The notes beneath the pieces were generated by a model, which worked only from the letters and a program-made list of their open reading frames with translations, was not told the origin of the DNA and searched no databases. The position numbers and the translations under genes were made by a program. From Pseudomonadales bacterium (GTDB lineage Bacteria; Pseudomonadota; Gammaproteobacteria; Pseudomonadales; Azotimanducaceae), in NCBI GenBank assembly GCA_019634925.1, contig JAHCAL010000005.1, positions 124,001 through 188,000 of the forward strand: a stretch of 64,000 nt of DNA. Direction: 5' to 3'. Position 1 is the first letter of the stretch. Each line of letters opens with the position of its first letter. Of this stretch, positions 1-7,522 are shown piece by piece.

Positions 1-24
1 GTCGGGCGTCATTCGGTTGACCGC

Positions 25-1437
25 ATGCGCATTTCGAAGTCCAACCACCTGAGACGCCTGCTGCGGGTGCAGGATGCCCTGATCGGGGTCGCCGCACTCG
101 CCCTCGCGGTCAATGGGGCATGGTGGCTCGGTTTCGCGAACCTCGACGACACGCTGAACCATCTCGTCCTCCTGCCGTTCGCGCTGCTCTTCAGCCTGGT
201 TGCCTCGTCCGGCCGCACGGCCGGTCTGCGCGGCCAGGACCTGCCGCGCATCGTCTGGTTCAGCCTACGCCACGCGGCGATCGTCGTGATCGGCCTGCTC
301 GCGGTCGCGTATTTTGCGAAGCTCGACTTCGTCAGCCGGTATAGCCTCGCGGCATTCGGCGCGATGCTCGCGGGCGCGCTAACCGTCAATCGGCTGTTTC
401 TGCGTTGGTGGTACTTCAGGGGCCGTCAGGAAAAACCGGATAACTTCCTGAAAGTACTCGTAATAGGCAGTGGGAACAGGGCGCGTAACCTGATGCGCGC
501 CTACCGCGACAACTCGGAGTGGGGCGTGTCGTTCATCGGCATGCTGGACCCATCGCCGTCCTGCACGGTGCGCGAGGTGGACGGCGTGCCCATGCTCGGC
601 AGCGTCAGCGCGATACGCGACATTCTGGCCACGCAGGTGGTGGACGAGGTGGTGATCTGCCTGCCGCGCAGCCTGATCGACAACATCGAGGAAGTGATCG
701 ACGCCTGCGGTGAGCAGGCGGTGTGCATCAAGTTCCTCGCGGATGTTTACGACATTCCGGAGGGCGGCGCGATCAGCCTCGAGATGGTGGGCGGCTGGCC
801 GGTGCTGAACCTCGATCCCGTGGCCCACGACGAAAGCAAGCTGGTGGTGAAGCGGGTCGTGGACCTGTTGATCACCATCCCGGCGTTGCTCGTGCTGCTG
901 CCGTTCTTCGCGGTGATCGCGGTGCTGATCAAACTCGAGTCACCGGGCACGGTATTCTTCAAGCAGCCGCGCGTGGGTCTCAACAAACGCACGTTCCGGA
1001 TGATCAAGTTCCGCAGCATGTACCAGGACGCCGAACAACGTCTGGCGGAGATCGAGCACCTGAACGAGGCGGAAGGGCCGATCTTCAAGATCGCCAACGA
1101 CCCGCGCGTGACACGCGTCGGGCGATTCCTGCGCAAGACCAGCATCGACGAGCTGCCGCAGCTCTTCAACGTGCTGCTCGGACACATGAGCCTGGTCGGG
1201 CCGCGGCCGATGTCGCTGCGCGACGTGAGCCGATTCAGCCTCGGCATCCAGCGCCGGCGCTTCAGCGTGCGCCCTGGGCTCGCGTGCCTGCGCGAAGTGT
1301 CCGGCCGCAGCCGGCTGTCGTTCGATCGCTGGCTGGAGCTCGACCTCAAGTACATCGACGAGTGGTCGTTGTGGCTCGACATCAAGATCCTGGTCAAGCT
1401 CATACCCAGCGTGATCAGGGGCGATGGAGCGTCGTAG
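25..1437 (+). CDS. Polyprenyl-phosphate glycosylphosphotransferase (WcaJ-like sugar transferase)
   Basis: The 470-residue membrane protein has the layout of exopolysaccharide-priming transferases. These move a sugar-1-phosphate from a UDP-sugar to undecaprenyl phosphate on the inner membrane. Four hydrophobic segments (about 17-38, 45-63, 76-98 and 105-125) precede a Rossmann-like CoA-binding_3 region (LKVLVIGSGNRARN, about 142-260). A fifth hydrophobic hairpin (about 279-303) leads into the catalytic bacterial sugar transferase domain, with KFRSMYQDAE, TSIDELPQLFN and SLVGPRP visible at about 328-395. The ATG at 25 is the first start in the window, so an earlier one cannot be excluded. A second, different transferase of the same superfamily lies at 4820. 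The exact sugar specificity cannot be read from sequence. Confidence 0.9.
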   Translation: MRISKSNHLRRLLRVQDALIGVAALALAVNGAWWLGFANLDDTLNHLVLLPFALLFSLVASSGRTAGLRGQDLPRIVWFSLRHAAIVVIGLLAVAYFAKLDFVSRYSLAAFGAMLAGALTVNRLFLRWWYFRGRQEKPDNFLKVLVIGSGNRARNLMRAYRDNSEWGVSFIGMLDPSPSCTVREVDGVPMLGSVSAIRDILATQVVDEVVICLPRSLIDNIEEVIDACGEQAVCIKFLADVYDIPEGGAISLEMVGGWPVLNLDPVAHDESKLVVKRVVDLLITIPALLVLLPFFAVIAVLIKLESPGTVFFKQPRVGLNKRTFRMIKFRSMYQDAEQRLAEIEHLNEAEGPIFKIANDPRVTRVGRFLRKTSIDELPQLFNVLLGHMSLVGPRPMSLRDVSRFSLGIQRRRFSVRPGLACLREVSGRSRLSFDRWLELDLKYIDEWSLWLDIKILVKLIPSVIRGDGAS

Positions 1438-1449
1438 GGTAGGGGGAGC

Positions 1450-2405
1450 GTGACACTCGCAGCACCACCGCAGAGCGAGGGCGATGGAGGATTCCTTCCG
1501 CACATCCACATCTACCGGGCGCTGGCGATCATCCTCGTGCTTTGCGCGCATTCGGAGATCCTGTTTCGCCCCGACTCGACCGACTCGGACAGCATCCATC
1601 TGCTGGCTACGCTCGCGAGCGGCGGCACGATCGTCTTCGTCTTCATATCGGGATACCTGTTCCAGCATCTTTCCGCGCGCTTCGAATACCGCACGTAATT
1701 GCGCTGGTGCTCGGTCTGGCGCGGGCAGACCATTCGTACATTCCGTACTGGTTCATTCCGACGATTACGGTCATCTATCTATGCGCCCCTTTGCTCATAT
1801 TCATCGACCGGCGGCCGAAACTGTATTGGTGACTGCTGGTGCTGATTCCGGTCGGGGCGCTTCTGCACCGATCCTGGCTGTATGCGAATCCGCTGCAGAA
1901 TGCCCTGCACATGCTGCCCGTGTATCTGCTCGGCATGCTGGCGAGTCGCTACGCGAGTGAAGTACTGGCCCTGTGCCAGCGGTATGGCCACGCACTGTTG
2001 CTGCTGACCGGCATACTGATCGCCATCGAACTCTCGCTCGATCGCGGCGGGCACATCATGTCCGACGCTTTTTCATTCGAGCACGGCGTGGTCGACTGGA
2101 ACTACCTGCACAAGGCGGTTCTGTCGGTCTGGCTGCTGGGCTTCATGTACCAGGTGAATGGGACGTTGCAGCGGTGGGAGGGGTTCTATGCGTTCCTCTC
2201 ACGAGTTGCGGACCTGAGCTTCGGTATATTTTTCCTTCATATCTATCTGAATCTGTTTATCCTTCCCCGCCTGATCGATTTCCCGGAGTTGAACTGGCCC
2301 GGGTACCTCCTGGTCACGCCGCTCTATTTCCTGGTGGCCTACGGGATCACGGAGGTCGCCAAGCGGGTGACGGGTCGTTACAGCCGCAGACTGATCGGGT
2401 GCTAG
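1450..2405 (+). pseudogene. Acyltransferase family 3 (OafA/WecH-like) pseudogene, internal deletion plus stop
   Basis: Translated pieces match the integral-membrane acyltransferase 3 family, which adds acyl groups to surface sugars. The first piece (1450-1698, GTG start after AGGGGGAG) carries the N-terminal IYRALAIILVLCAHSE and a second membrane segment, then stops. The continuation is in another frame: from about 1690 frame 3 reads HVIALVLG and PYWFIPTITVIYLCAPLL, runs into TGA at 1830-1832, and then resumes from 1833 to 2405 with four or five more membrane segments. Family members have roughly 80-100 more residues between the N-terminal piece and the PYWFIP helix. An out-of-frame deletion near 1690 plus a nonsense codon therefore explains the gene. 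Base composition is visibly lower in GC than in the flanking genes. It probably once decorated the local exopolysaccharide and is unlikely to be functional. Confidence 0.8.
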
Positions 2406-2576
2406 CAGACTGCAGAGAGGCGTGCCACGCACTGGCGGACCACGGGGCCGCGTGATTGTTCGAAGTGGTTCAATCGGCGTTGGCTTACGCGCGCCCCGGC
2501 GAACTTCGTTCCCTGCCGGCAGCTTGAGAGGCGCATGATTGGAGTTGAGTTAGGTACCTGAGCAACTCTGGGTGGC

Positions 2577-2807
2577 ATGGCATTCAGAATCTTCGGAACA
2601 ATAGAGCAGCAGGAGACCATCGCTGTCGGCTCTGGTATCAGAGAAGTCGCGCGCCTTCGCCGGCAATACGGCAAGGGTCGCTGGCGAAAGCGAAAAGGCG
2701 TAGCCTTGGTCGAGCTTGGAAACGGCGCCACACGTACGGCCGAAGTTCACTGGTACGAAGCCTCCGGCGTTGGCAAACGGGAAATCAAGATCAAGCGATT
2801 GTTGTAG
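2577..2807 (+). CDS. Small conserved hypothetical protein, 76 aa
   Basis: This short basic protein has an N-terminal RIFGTIEQQETIAVG segment, a highly basic middle (LRRQYGKGRWRKRKG) and an EVHWYEASGVGKRE-IKIKRLL tail. It resembles small orphan proteins I have seen annotated as hypothetical in other Proteobacteria, but I cannot assign a function. The next gene starts 9 bases downstream, so the two are probably co-transcribed. The charge pattern would fit nucleic-acid binding, which is inference only. It opens a patch of small plus-strand genes between two exopolysaccharide transferases. Confidence 0.55.
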   Translation: MAFRIFGTIEQQETIAVGSGIREVARLRRQYGKGRWRKRKGVALVELGNGATRTAEVHWYEASGVGKREIKIKRLL

Positions 2808-2816
2808 CGGCTCGTT

Positions 2817-3050
2817 ATGGACACGACCTCTTATGTACTGTGCATCGACAATACCGGTTATCCCGCTGCGCTCGAGTTGCGCAAGGTCTACCTGGTCCTG
2901 GCCGACGAGGAAGCCGCGCGCCACGATCTGCTGCGGGTGATCGACGAATCCGGAGAGGATTACCTGTATCCTGCATCGATGTTTGTCCCAATAGATCTCC
3001 CCGAACGCGCATCGCGGGAACTTCGGTCCAAGCCTGGACACAGTTCCTGA
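2817..3050 (+). CDS. Small conserved hypothetical protein, 77 aa
   Basis: This acidic protein begins MDTTSYVLCIDNTGYPAALE and contains the well-formed segment LRVIDESGEDYLYPASMFVP. The predicted pattern of short beta strands, together with the conserved look of that segment, suggests a small SH3-like barrel, but this is inference. No catalytic motif is visible. It lies directly after another small orphan gene and shares its orientation. No strong Shine-Dalgarno is visible before the ATG, consistent with translation coupled to the upstream gene. Function unknown. Confidence 0.55.
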   Translation: MDTTSYVLCIDNTGYPAALELRKVYLVLADEEAARHDLLRVIDESGEDYLYPASMFVPIDLPERASRELRSKPGHSS

Positions 3051-3130
3051 TCTGCAGATGGCGGCTCCGCGGGGACAGAATGTTCGTCCAATCTCGGCCC
3101 GAAGGGCCACTGCCGAAGATCGGAAGCGTT

Positions 3131-3415
3131 ATGAAGGTTGAAAAGCTCCGCATGGGTCTCGAACGAAATCGCCCGATGACCTCGGTGACGATTCGTATGC
3201 CGGAGGATGTGGTGGAAGATCTCGAGCAGCTCGCGCCCACGCTCGGGTTCTCCGGTTATCAGCCCTTGATTCGCGCGTATGTTGGCCAAGGCATGCGCCA
3301 CGACATGAAGCGCCTCGAGAAGGATCGAATGGCCGTTTTGATCGATAGCTTGCGGCGCAATGGCGTCACGGATGAGGTGATTTCGAGGGCGCTGGAAGAG
3401 GCGGGCGGCGAATGA
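3131..3415 (+). CDS. Ribbon-helix-helix (CopG/BrnA-like) antitoxin-type regulator
   Basis: The 94-residue protein contains SVTIRMPEDVVEDLEQL followed by GYQPLIRAYVGQGM. This is the strand-helix-helix pattern of CopG/MetJ/BrnA-type DNA-binding antitoxins, in which the first strand contacts the major groove in a dimer. The ATG at 3131 was chosen because it gives the usual short leader; the frame stays open upstream but without family resemblance. No BrnT- or RelE-type toxin is encoded directly before or after it, so the protein is either an orphan antitoxin or a stand-alone regulator. The rest of the chain (MRHDMKRLEKDRMAVL, then a VTDEVISRALEEAGGE tail) looks helical and could bind a partner. 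Confidence 0.6.
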   Translation: MKVEKLRMGLERNRPMTSVTIRMPEDVVEDLEQLAPTLGFSGYQPLIRAYVGQGMRHDMKRLEKDRMAVLIDSLRRNGVTDEVISRALEEAGGE

Positions 3416-3484
3416 AGTCGTTGTGTCGGCGCAGCGCGTCGGCTGCTGTGGTGCCTCTGGAAGTGAAAGTTGAGGAGGTGCTGA

Positions 3485-3712
3485 ATGTCAGCTTCATTGA
3501 AGCAGATCGAAGAGCAGGCCAAAGCTCTAAGTGCGGACGAGCGGGCCATGCTTGCGGAAACGATGCTCGAGTCGTTGTACGAGCCGGTCGCGGAGGTTGA
3601 AGCCGCCTGGGCCAACGAGATCGATCGGCGAGTTGCTGCATTCGACCGTGGGGAAATAGACGCGTTTCCGGCCGAGGACGTTTTCGCGGAAGCCCATCGC
3701 TTGTCACGGTGA
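3485..3712 (+). CDS. Addiction-module antitoxin (TIGR02574 type)
   Basis: The 75-residue protein fits the 'putative addiction module component' family: an N-terminal helical segment with LSADERAMLAETMLESL, then a short acidic linker and a C-terminal segment FPAEDVFAEAHRLSR that would wrap the toxin. A strong Shine-Dalgarno (GAGGAGGTG, about 3472-3480) fixes the start. Its TGA overlaps the GTG start of the next gene in the sequence GTGA, the usual coupling of antitoxin before toxin. The product is expected to bind the ParE-like toxin and repress the operon. Confidence 0.82.
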   Translation: MSASLKQIEEQAKALSADERAMLAETMLESLYEPVAEVEAAWANEIDRRVAAFDRGEIDAFPAEDVFAEAHRLSR

Positions 3713-4011
3713 CACGGGCACGTTTCATTGCTGCAGCCCGACGTGAGTTTCTTGCTGAAGTGGCGTTTTACAGGGAGCAGGAGCCCGGGGTAGCGGCTCG
3801 CTTTGCCGCGGCCGTGGAGGAGGCAACGGCGCGAGCCGTCGCATTCCCGCTGGCTGGCTCGCCAGTATCGAGGCAGATTCGGCGAGTGTTCGTCAAACAC
3901 TTCCCGTTTGCGCTGGTGTATCGACCCGATGAAGGCGAGATCATTGTCATCGCGCTCGCGCACCTCTCGCGTGTTCCCGAATATTGGCTGGCGCGGGTAC
4001 AAGAGCGCTGA
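3709..4011 (+). CDS. ParE/RelE-superfamily toxin
   Basis: The 100-residue protein has the RelE/ParE fold signature: an N-terminal AARREFLAEVAFY helix, a second helix RFAAAVEEATARAVAFP, and the strand block RQIRRVFVKHFPFALVYRPDEGEIIVIALAHLSRVPEYW, with the family's C-terminal His and Arg. ParE members poison gyrase and RelE members cleave ribosome-bound mRNA; this sequence is closer to the plasmid-stabilisation ParE branch, though target assignment is inference. GTG is the only start giving the family N-terminus, and it overlaps the antitoxin stop. The pair looks intact, unlike the neighbouring HigBA relic. Confidence 0.82.
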   Translation: MTRARFIAAARREFLAEVAFYREQEPGVAARFAAAVEEATARAVAFPLAGSPVSRQIRRVFVKHFPFALVYRPDEGEIIVIALAHLSRVPEYWLARVQER

Positions 4012-4095
4012 TCGTTATGCCGAAGCTTAGATCGCGTGGCGGACACTTCGATCTGTACCTCGATGAGTGGGACCGCGATGCTGTGAGGGATAAAG

Positions 4096-4278
4096 ATGAA
4101 CCAGTCTGTTGAGGATTCGCCCGAGCCCGAGCGCAGGGAATCTGTCGAGTTGTTGGCGTACTCGAATAAGCCCGTTCGTCTGGGAGATCTCCTCGCTAAT
4201 CTCGGCGAACGCTATGGTGGTTTGGATCTCGATATTCGTCGGGATCAGTCACTTGTCCGGCCAGCATCGTTCGCATGA
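4096..4278 (+). CDS. Hypothetical protein, 60 aa
   Basis: A short ORF preceded by a plausible Shine-Dalgarno (GAGGGATAAAG) encodes a highly charged N-terminus and the segment KPVRLGDLLANLGERYGGLDLD. I do not recognise it. A still shorter ORF (4017-4112, 31 codons, containing HFDLYLDEWDRD) overlaps its start in another frame. Both lie between the intact ParE module and the HigBA relic, so they may be remnants of deleted modules rather than working genes. Confidence 0.35.
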   Translation: MNQSVEDSPEPERRESVELLAYSNKPVRLGDLLANLGERYGGLDLDIRRDQSLVRPASFA

Positions 4279-4306
4279 CCGGGCGCGCAGTCCTGGGGCG
4301 CAACCT

Positions 4307-4323
4307 GTAACGTTCTAGGTTAC
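4307..4323. repeat. Inverted repeat GTAAC-N7-GTTAC at a likely deletion junction
   Basis: GTAAC (4307-4311) and GTTAC (4319-4323) form a short palindrome immediately before the surviving part of the HigB-like toxin gene. The N-terminal half of that gene is missing, so a rearrangement boundary lies close by. The repeat may mark it, or may be chance. Confidence 0.3.
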
Positions 4324-4454
4324 GTTCTGCCAATGATCGCCGGATTCAAACACGTAAAGGCACTTGGTCTGTACGGGTTTCCGGAAACTGGCGCATCGCG
4401 TTTCGATTCGAAGGCCCTGATGCGTACGACGTCGATCTGGAGGACTACCACTGA
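4311..4454 (+). pseudogene. higB: HigB toxin C-terminal fragment
   Basis: The frame with codons beginning at 4311 reads RKGTWSVRVSGNWRIAFRFE and then [14 protein letters not shown] before TGA at 4452-4454. This is the C-terminal half of HigB-type toxins: the VxxNWR(I/V)xFRF core and the DYH terminus. The N-terminal half (about 50 residues) is absent and an in-frame TAA lies at 4308-4310. The stop overlaps the next start as TGATG, preserving the original toxin-antitoxin coupling. Since the remaining piece lacks the first helices and any start, it should be inactive. Confidence 0.8.
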
Positions 4455-4699
4455 TGGCGATGCACAATCCACCGCACCCGGGCGAAGTACTTCGCGAACT
4501 TTGCCTGGCGCCACTCGATCTGACGGTCACCGACGCCGCGGAGGCGCTTGGCGTCAGTCGCAAGACGCTGTCGGCGATTCTCAATGGTCGGGCCGGTATC
4601 AGCCCGGAGATGGCGATTCGCCGGTTCTCTGCCGAACGCATAATCAATATTATGTTAAATATAAGATATATGGCCCCGGAACCGTGCCTCAGGCATTGA
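4454..4699 (+). pseudogene. higA: HigA antitoxin, truncated after the helix-turn-helix
   Basis: The N-terminal about 56 residues are a typical XRE-type Hig[19 protein letters not shown], then [20 protein letters not shown] and [12 protein letters not shown]. After that point the family continues with an amphipathic helix and a WLNxQxxYDLW-type tail. Here the sequence switches abruptly at about 4622 to unrelated residues and an AT-rich stretch, ending at 81 residues. The DNA-binding half may fold, but the toxin/dimer half is lost. Together with the upstream fragment this is a relic higBA operon broken at both ends. Confidence 0.8.
4635..4676. other. AT-rich patch with small palindrome after truncated higA
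   Basis: About 40 bases here are strongly AT-rich, in sharp contrast with the GC-rich surroundings. They include the palindrome CATAATCAATATTATG (arms of 6, loop of 4). The patch begins a few bases after the point where higA diverges from its family, so it is probably imported or residual DNA at a rearrangement junction. Confidence 0.5.
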
Positions 4700-4819
4700 T
4701 GCGCGCTCCCTGACTCCACCGCGCCGCCCACATCCCCCCGACACTTCATGTCATTACTTCGTATCCCACATGTAGCAAGATACGGATCAGAGGCTTGAGC
4801 CGTAGTCTTGCGAAACTGG

Positions 4820-6241
4820 ATGCCACATCTCCGGATCTTCAGGCATTACGTCCACACACCGTTTCTGATGATGTCGGCACTCGAGGCCGTGGTGCTGTTC
4901 GGTGCCGCGCTCGCGGGCTACTGGTGGTTCGGTCTGCACCAGGATGCAATGGGCACCCAGGCACTCCGTGGCGTGCTGTTTGTACTGGCGATGCTGGCCG
5001 CCATGGCCGCCATGGGCGTCTACGAGTCGCGCGTCCGGGAAGGCTACTCGGCCATGATGCTGCGGACTGCGGTGGCACTGTTCCTGCTCGGGCCGATCGG
5101 TCTCGCGCTGGTCGCCGCCGTGGTTCCCCGGCTGGTCATTCCGCTCGGCACCACGCTCTACGTCTCCGGATGTGCGTTCCTGGTGCTCGCGACGCTCCGG
5201 CTCGTCACTCCACGGCTCTTTCCCGAGGACAGTTTCAAGCAGCGCGTCGTCGTGCTCGGCGTTGGAGAGCGCGCGCGCAAGATCGCGGCGCGGATGCGAC
5301 GGCGTTCCGATCAGCGTGCCTTCGTCCTGCACGGATTTCTGGACAACCGGCCTGGCGCCGGAAACGAGGTGGTCGCGGACTACGGCGCACGTGTCCTGCG
5401 CTCGGAGCTGCCGCTGTACGATTTCTGCCGCCAGCACCAGATCGACGAGATCGTGGTGGCCGTGGACGAACGTCGCCGCGGCGATGATGGCAGTGGCGGG
5501 ATCCCGCTCGATCAGTTGATGGATTGTCGTTTGTCGGGCATCCGGGTCTGCGACGTGCAGCAGTTCATCGAACGGGAAGCCTGCAAGGTGGACGTCGACC
5601 TGCTGCGTCCTTCCTGGCTGGTGTTCTCGGACGGATTCATCGCGAGTCCGGCGCGTGCGTTCACCAAGCGTACGTTCGACCTGCTGGTGAGTTCGGTGCT
5701 GCTGCTCGTGCTCTGGCCGGTCATGCTGCTCATCGCCGCCGCAATCTGGCTCGACAGCGGACTGCGCGGCGACGTGCTGCTGCGCCAGGAACGGGTCGGT
5801 CTGAACGGCCGTACGTTCAACCTGCTGAAGTTCCGCAGCATGGTGCCAGACGCCGAGGCCGACGGCCCGGTGTGGGCCCGGCGCAACGAGGACCGGGTGA
5901 CGCGCATCGGCGGATTCCTGCGCAAGAGCCGGCTGGACGAGTTGCCGCAACTGTTCAACGTGCTGAAGGGCGAAATGAGCTTCGTGGGCCCCCGCCCCGA
6001 GCGCCCGGTATTCGTGCACCAGCTGGCCGAGCAGATCCCGTTCTACGGCGAACGGCACCGCGTGAAGCCCGGCATCACCGGCTGGGCGCAACTCTGTTAC
6101 CCGTACGGCGCGTCGGTGGAGGACGCCAAGGAGAAGCTGCAGTACGATCTGTACTACCTCAAGAACCAAGGCATCCTGCTCGACCTGATCATCCTGCTGC
6201 AGACAGTCGAGGTGGTGCTGATCGGAGAAGGTGCGCGATGA
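4820..6241 (+). CDS. EpsB-type sugar transferase (PEP-CTERM/exosortase-associated)
   Basis: The 473-residue priming glycosylphosphotransferase starts IRIFRHYVHTP, the N-terminus typical of the TIGR03013 exosortase-associated EpsB group. I therefore chose ATG 4820 over the upstream TTG at 4808. Four membrane segments (to about 128) are followed by a Rossmann-like region (VVVLGVGERARKIAARM, about 143-160). A further hydrophobic segment (about 286-311) precedes the catalytic domain with LLKFRSMVPDAE, RLDELPQLFNVLKGEMSFVG, PRPERP and VKPGITGWAQ. The role is transfer of hexose-1-phosphate to undecaprenyl phosphate, starting an exopolysaccharide repeat unit. Its stop overlaps the next ATG (ATGA). 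The matching exosortase, kinase and ATPase genes lie about 34 kb away in this window. Confidence 0.9.
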   Translation: MPHLRIFRHYVHTPFLMMSALEAVVLFGAALAGYWWFGLHQDAMGTQALRGVLFVLAMLAAMAAMGVYESRVREGYSAMMLRTAVALFLLGPIGLALVAAVVPRLVIPLGTTLYVSGCAFLVLATLRLVTPRLFPEDSFKQRVVVLGVGERARKIAARMRRRSDQRAFVLHGFLDNRPGAGNEVVADYGARVLRSELPLYDFCRQHQIDEIVVAVDERRRGDDGSGGIPLDQLMDCRLSGIRVCDVQQFIEREACKVDVDLLRPSWLVFSDGFIASPARAFTKRTFDLLVSSVLLLVLWPVMLLIAAAIWLDSGLRGDVLLRQERVGLNGRTFNLLKFRSMVPDAEADGPVWARRNEDRVTRIGGFLRKSRLDELPQLFNVLKGEMSFVGPRPERPVFVHQLAEQIPFYGERHRVKPGITGWAQLCYPYGASVEDAKEKLQYDLYYLKNQGILLDLIILLQTVEVVLIGEGAR

Positions 6242-6750
6242 CAACCGATGCCGCGGATCCGAATCCTGCCGATGGCGCGCGCCCGCAATCGCGCCTGCAG
6301 ATGGTCTCCGACGTCTTCGTGTTTCAGCTCAAGCTGATCGCCGACGGACTCCGGGACCTGATCATGAGCCCCCTCTCCCTCTTCGCCGCCGTCCTCGGCC
6401 TCATCGCGGGCGGCGACCGCCCGGACCGCTACTTCCGCCGGGTCCTGGGCCTCGGCCGGCGCACCGAGCGCTGGATCAATCTGTGGGGCCAGCACCGCGG
6501 CGCCGGCACCTCGGACGAACTGGTGGATCCATTCCGCTCGCGCATGCTGGATCGGGCCCAGTCGACGCCGTGGCTCAACAAGGCAGGCGGTTCGGTGAAC
6601 CGGCAGCTGGACGGGGTCAATGAAAGGCTCGCGGAGCTCGCACGGCGTGCGCGTGAGAATGCGGCACGGCCGTCTGGGTCACCGCCCGGACCCGAATCGG
6701 GTGCCGGGACCGGTCAGTCCGGTGAGCGCCTGGGAGACCGGGACGCCTGA
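6238..6750 (+). CDS. Conserved hypothetical protein co-translated with EpsB
   Basis: This 170-residue protein starts with an ATGA overlap on the sugar-transferase stop. The middle holds VFQLKLIADGLRDLIMSPL and LFAAVLGLIAGGDRPDRYF, an amphipathic/hydrophobic helix pair, followed by RRVLGLGRRTERWINLWG. The C-terminal third is low-complexity (Ala, Arg, Gly, Pro). There is no signal peptide, and one hydrophobic stretch could be a membrane-dipping helix. The overlap and shared strand imply a role alongside the transferase, but the function is unknown. Confidence 0.65.
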   Translation: MTTDAADPNPADGARPQSRLQMVSDVFVFQLKLIADGLRDLIMSPLSLFAAVLGLIAGGDRPDRYFRRVLGLGRRTERWINLWGQHRGAGTSDELVDPFRSRMLDRAQSTPWLNKAGGSVNRQLDGVNERLAELARRARENAARPSGSPPGPESGAGTGQSGERLGDRDA

Positions 6751-6774
6751 GGGGCGCGTGGTCGCGCGGCCCGA

Positions 6775-7392
6775 TCAGGCGCGCGCGCGATTCAGTTCGT
6801 CGACCTCGCTTCGGGTCAGGAAGCCCGCATCCTGCATGCGCATGTTGCAATCGCCGTACACGGGCCCGAGCCGGTCGAGCACGAAGCGGACGAACAGGTC
6901 CTGGACGATCACGATGGCGTGTTCGTCGAACTTGAGTGCTTTCATCGTGCCGAGGAAACTGCCGGCGATTCGTTCCGGGCCGATCGGCAGCGCCGCCACG
7001 TCCGGATCGCAGTCCAGCGCAAAGGCCGTACGTTCCGACAGGCTGCGCAGCACCCCGCCGAAATGTGCCATGCAGCGCTCGGCCATGCCGGCTGCCAGGG
7101 CGTTGATCTCGGCATCCGTTTCACCGTTGCCGAGTTCGGGGCGGAACCACTGCTGGAGCGCTTGCTGCATGCGCCGGGCGAGCCCCTGGATCAGGCTCGA
7201 TTTGCGGTAACGCATTTCGCGCATGAGATCGAAATAGCGGCGCTTGCGCGCCTCTTCCGGTGCCCGGTAGGCGAGTTCGAACAGGCCGTCCTCGATGTTG
7301 GCGTAAAGCCCGTCCACCAGGTGCAGCAGTTCGCCGGTGACGCGATGGTGCAGCGCGGAGATCACGTTTGCGGGTTCGGACTGACGTCCCAT
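6775..7392 (-). CDS. DUF1631-family protein (short form)
   Basis: The 205-residue protein contains two blocks typical of DUF1631: LVDGLYANIEDGLFELAYRA with ARKRRYFDLMREMRYRKSSL, and later IGPERIAGSFLGTMKALKFD with RFVLDRLGPVYGDCNMRM. Most DUF1631 proteins are several times longer, so this is a minimal version covering only the N-terminal part of the family. The ATG at 7392 sits behind a good Shine-Dalgarno (GGAGGGAA) and was preferred over the longer frame start at 7521. It lies 130 bases downstream of gspM on the same strand. Function unknown. Confidence 0.65.
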   Translation of the reverse strand: MGRQSEPANVISALHHRVTGELLHLVDGLYANIEDGLFELAYRAPEEARKRRYFDLMREMRYRKSSLIQGLARRMQQALQQWFRPELGNGETDAEINALAAGMAERCMAHFGGVLRSLSERTAFALDCDPDVAALPIGPERIAGSFLGTMKALKFDEHAIVIVQDLFVRFVLDRLGPVYGDCNMRMQDAGFLTRSEVDELNRARA

Positions 7393-7522
7393 CGTTCCCT
7401 CCAGGTGCGGATGCCGGACTGCTCGCCACGGCCGTGGCCGACCGACCTTGTAAGGAAGTGTATGGAAGCTTCCGGGTCCATTCAGTGAACGGATGGCGCC
7501 CGGCAACGTGATGCCGGTCACA

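Noticed and set aside
1..24. C-terminus of an upstream gene ending at base 20
   Set aside because: A TGA occurs at 18-20 in one frame, but five codons are too few to support a call.
2577..4700. Integron-type gene-cassette array
   Set aside because: Small head-to-tail genes with TA modules look like cassettes, but no attC-like inverted structure with GTTRRRY/RYYYAAC boxes and no integron integrase were found.
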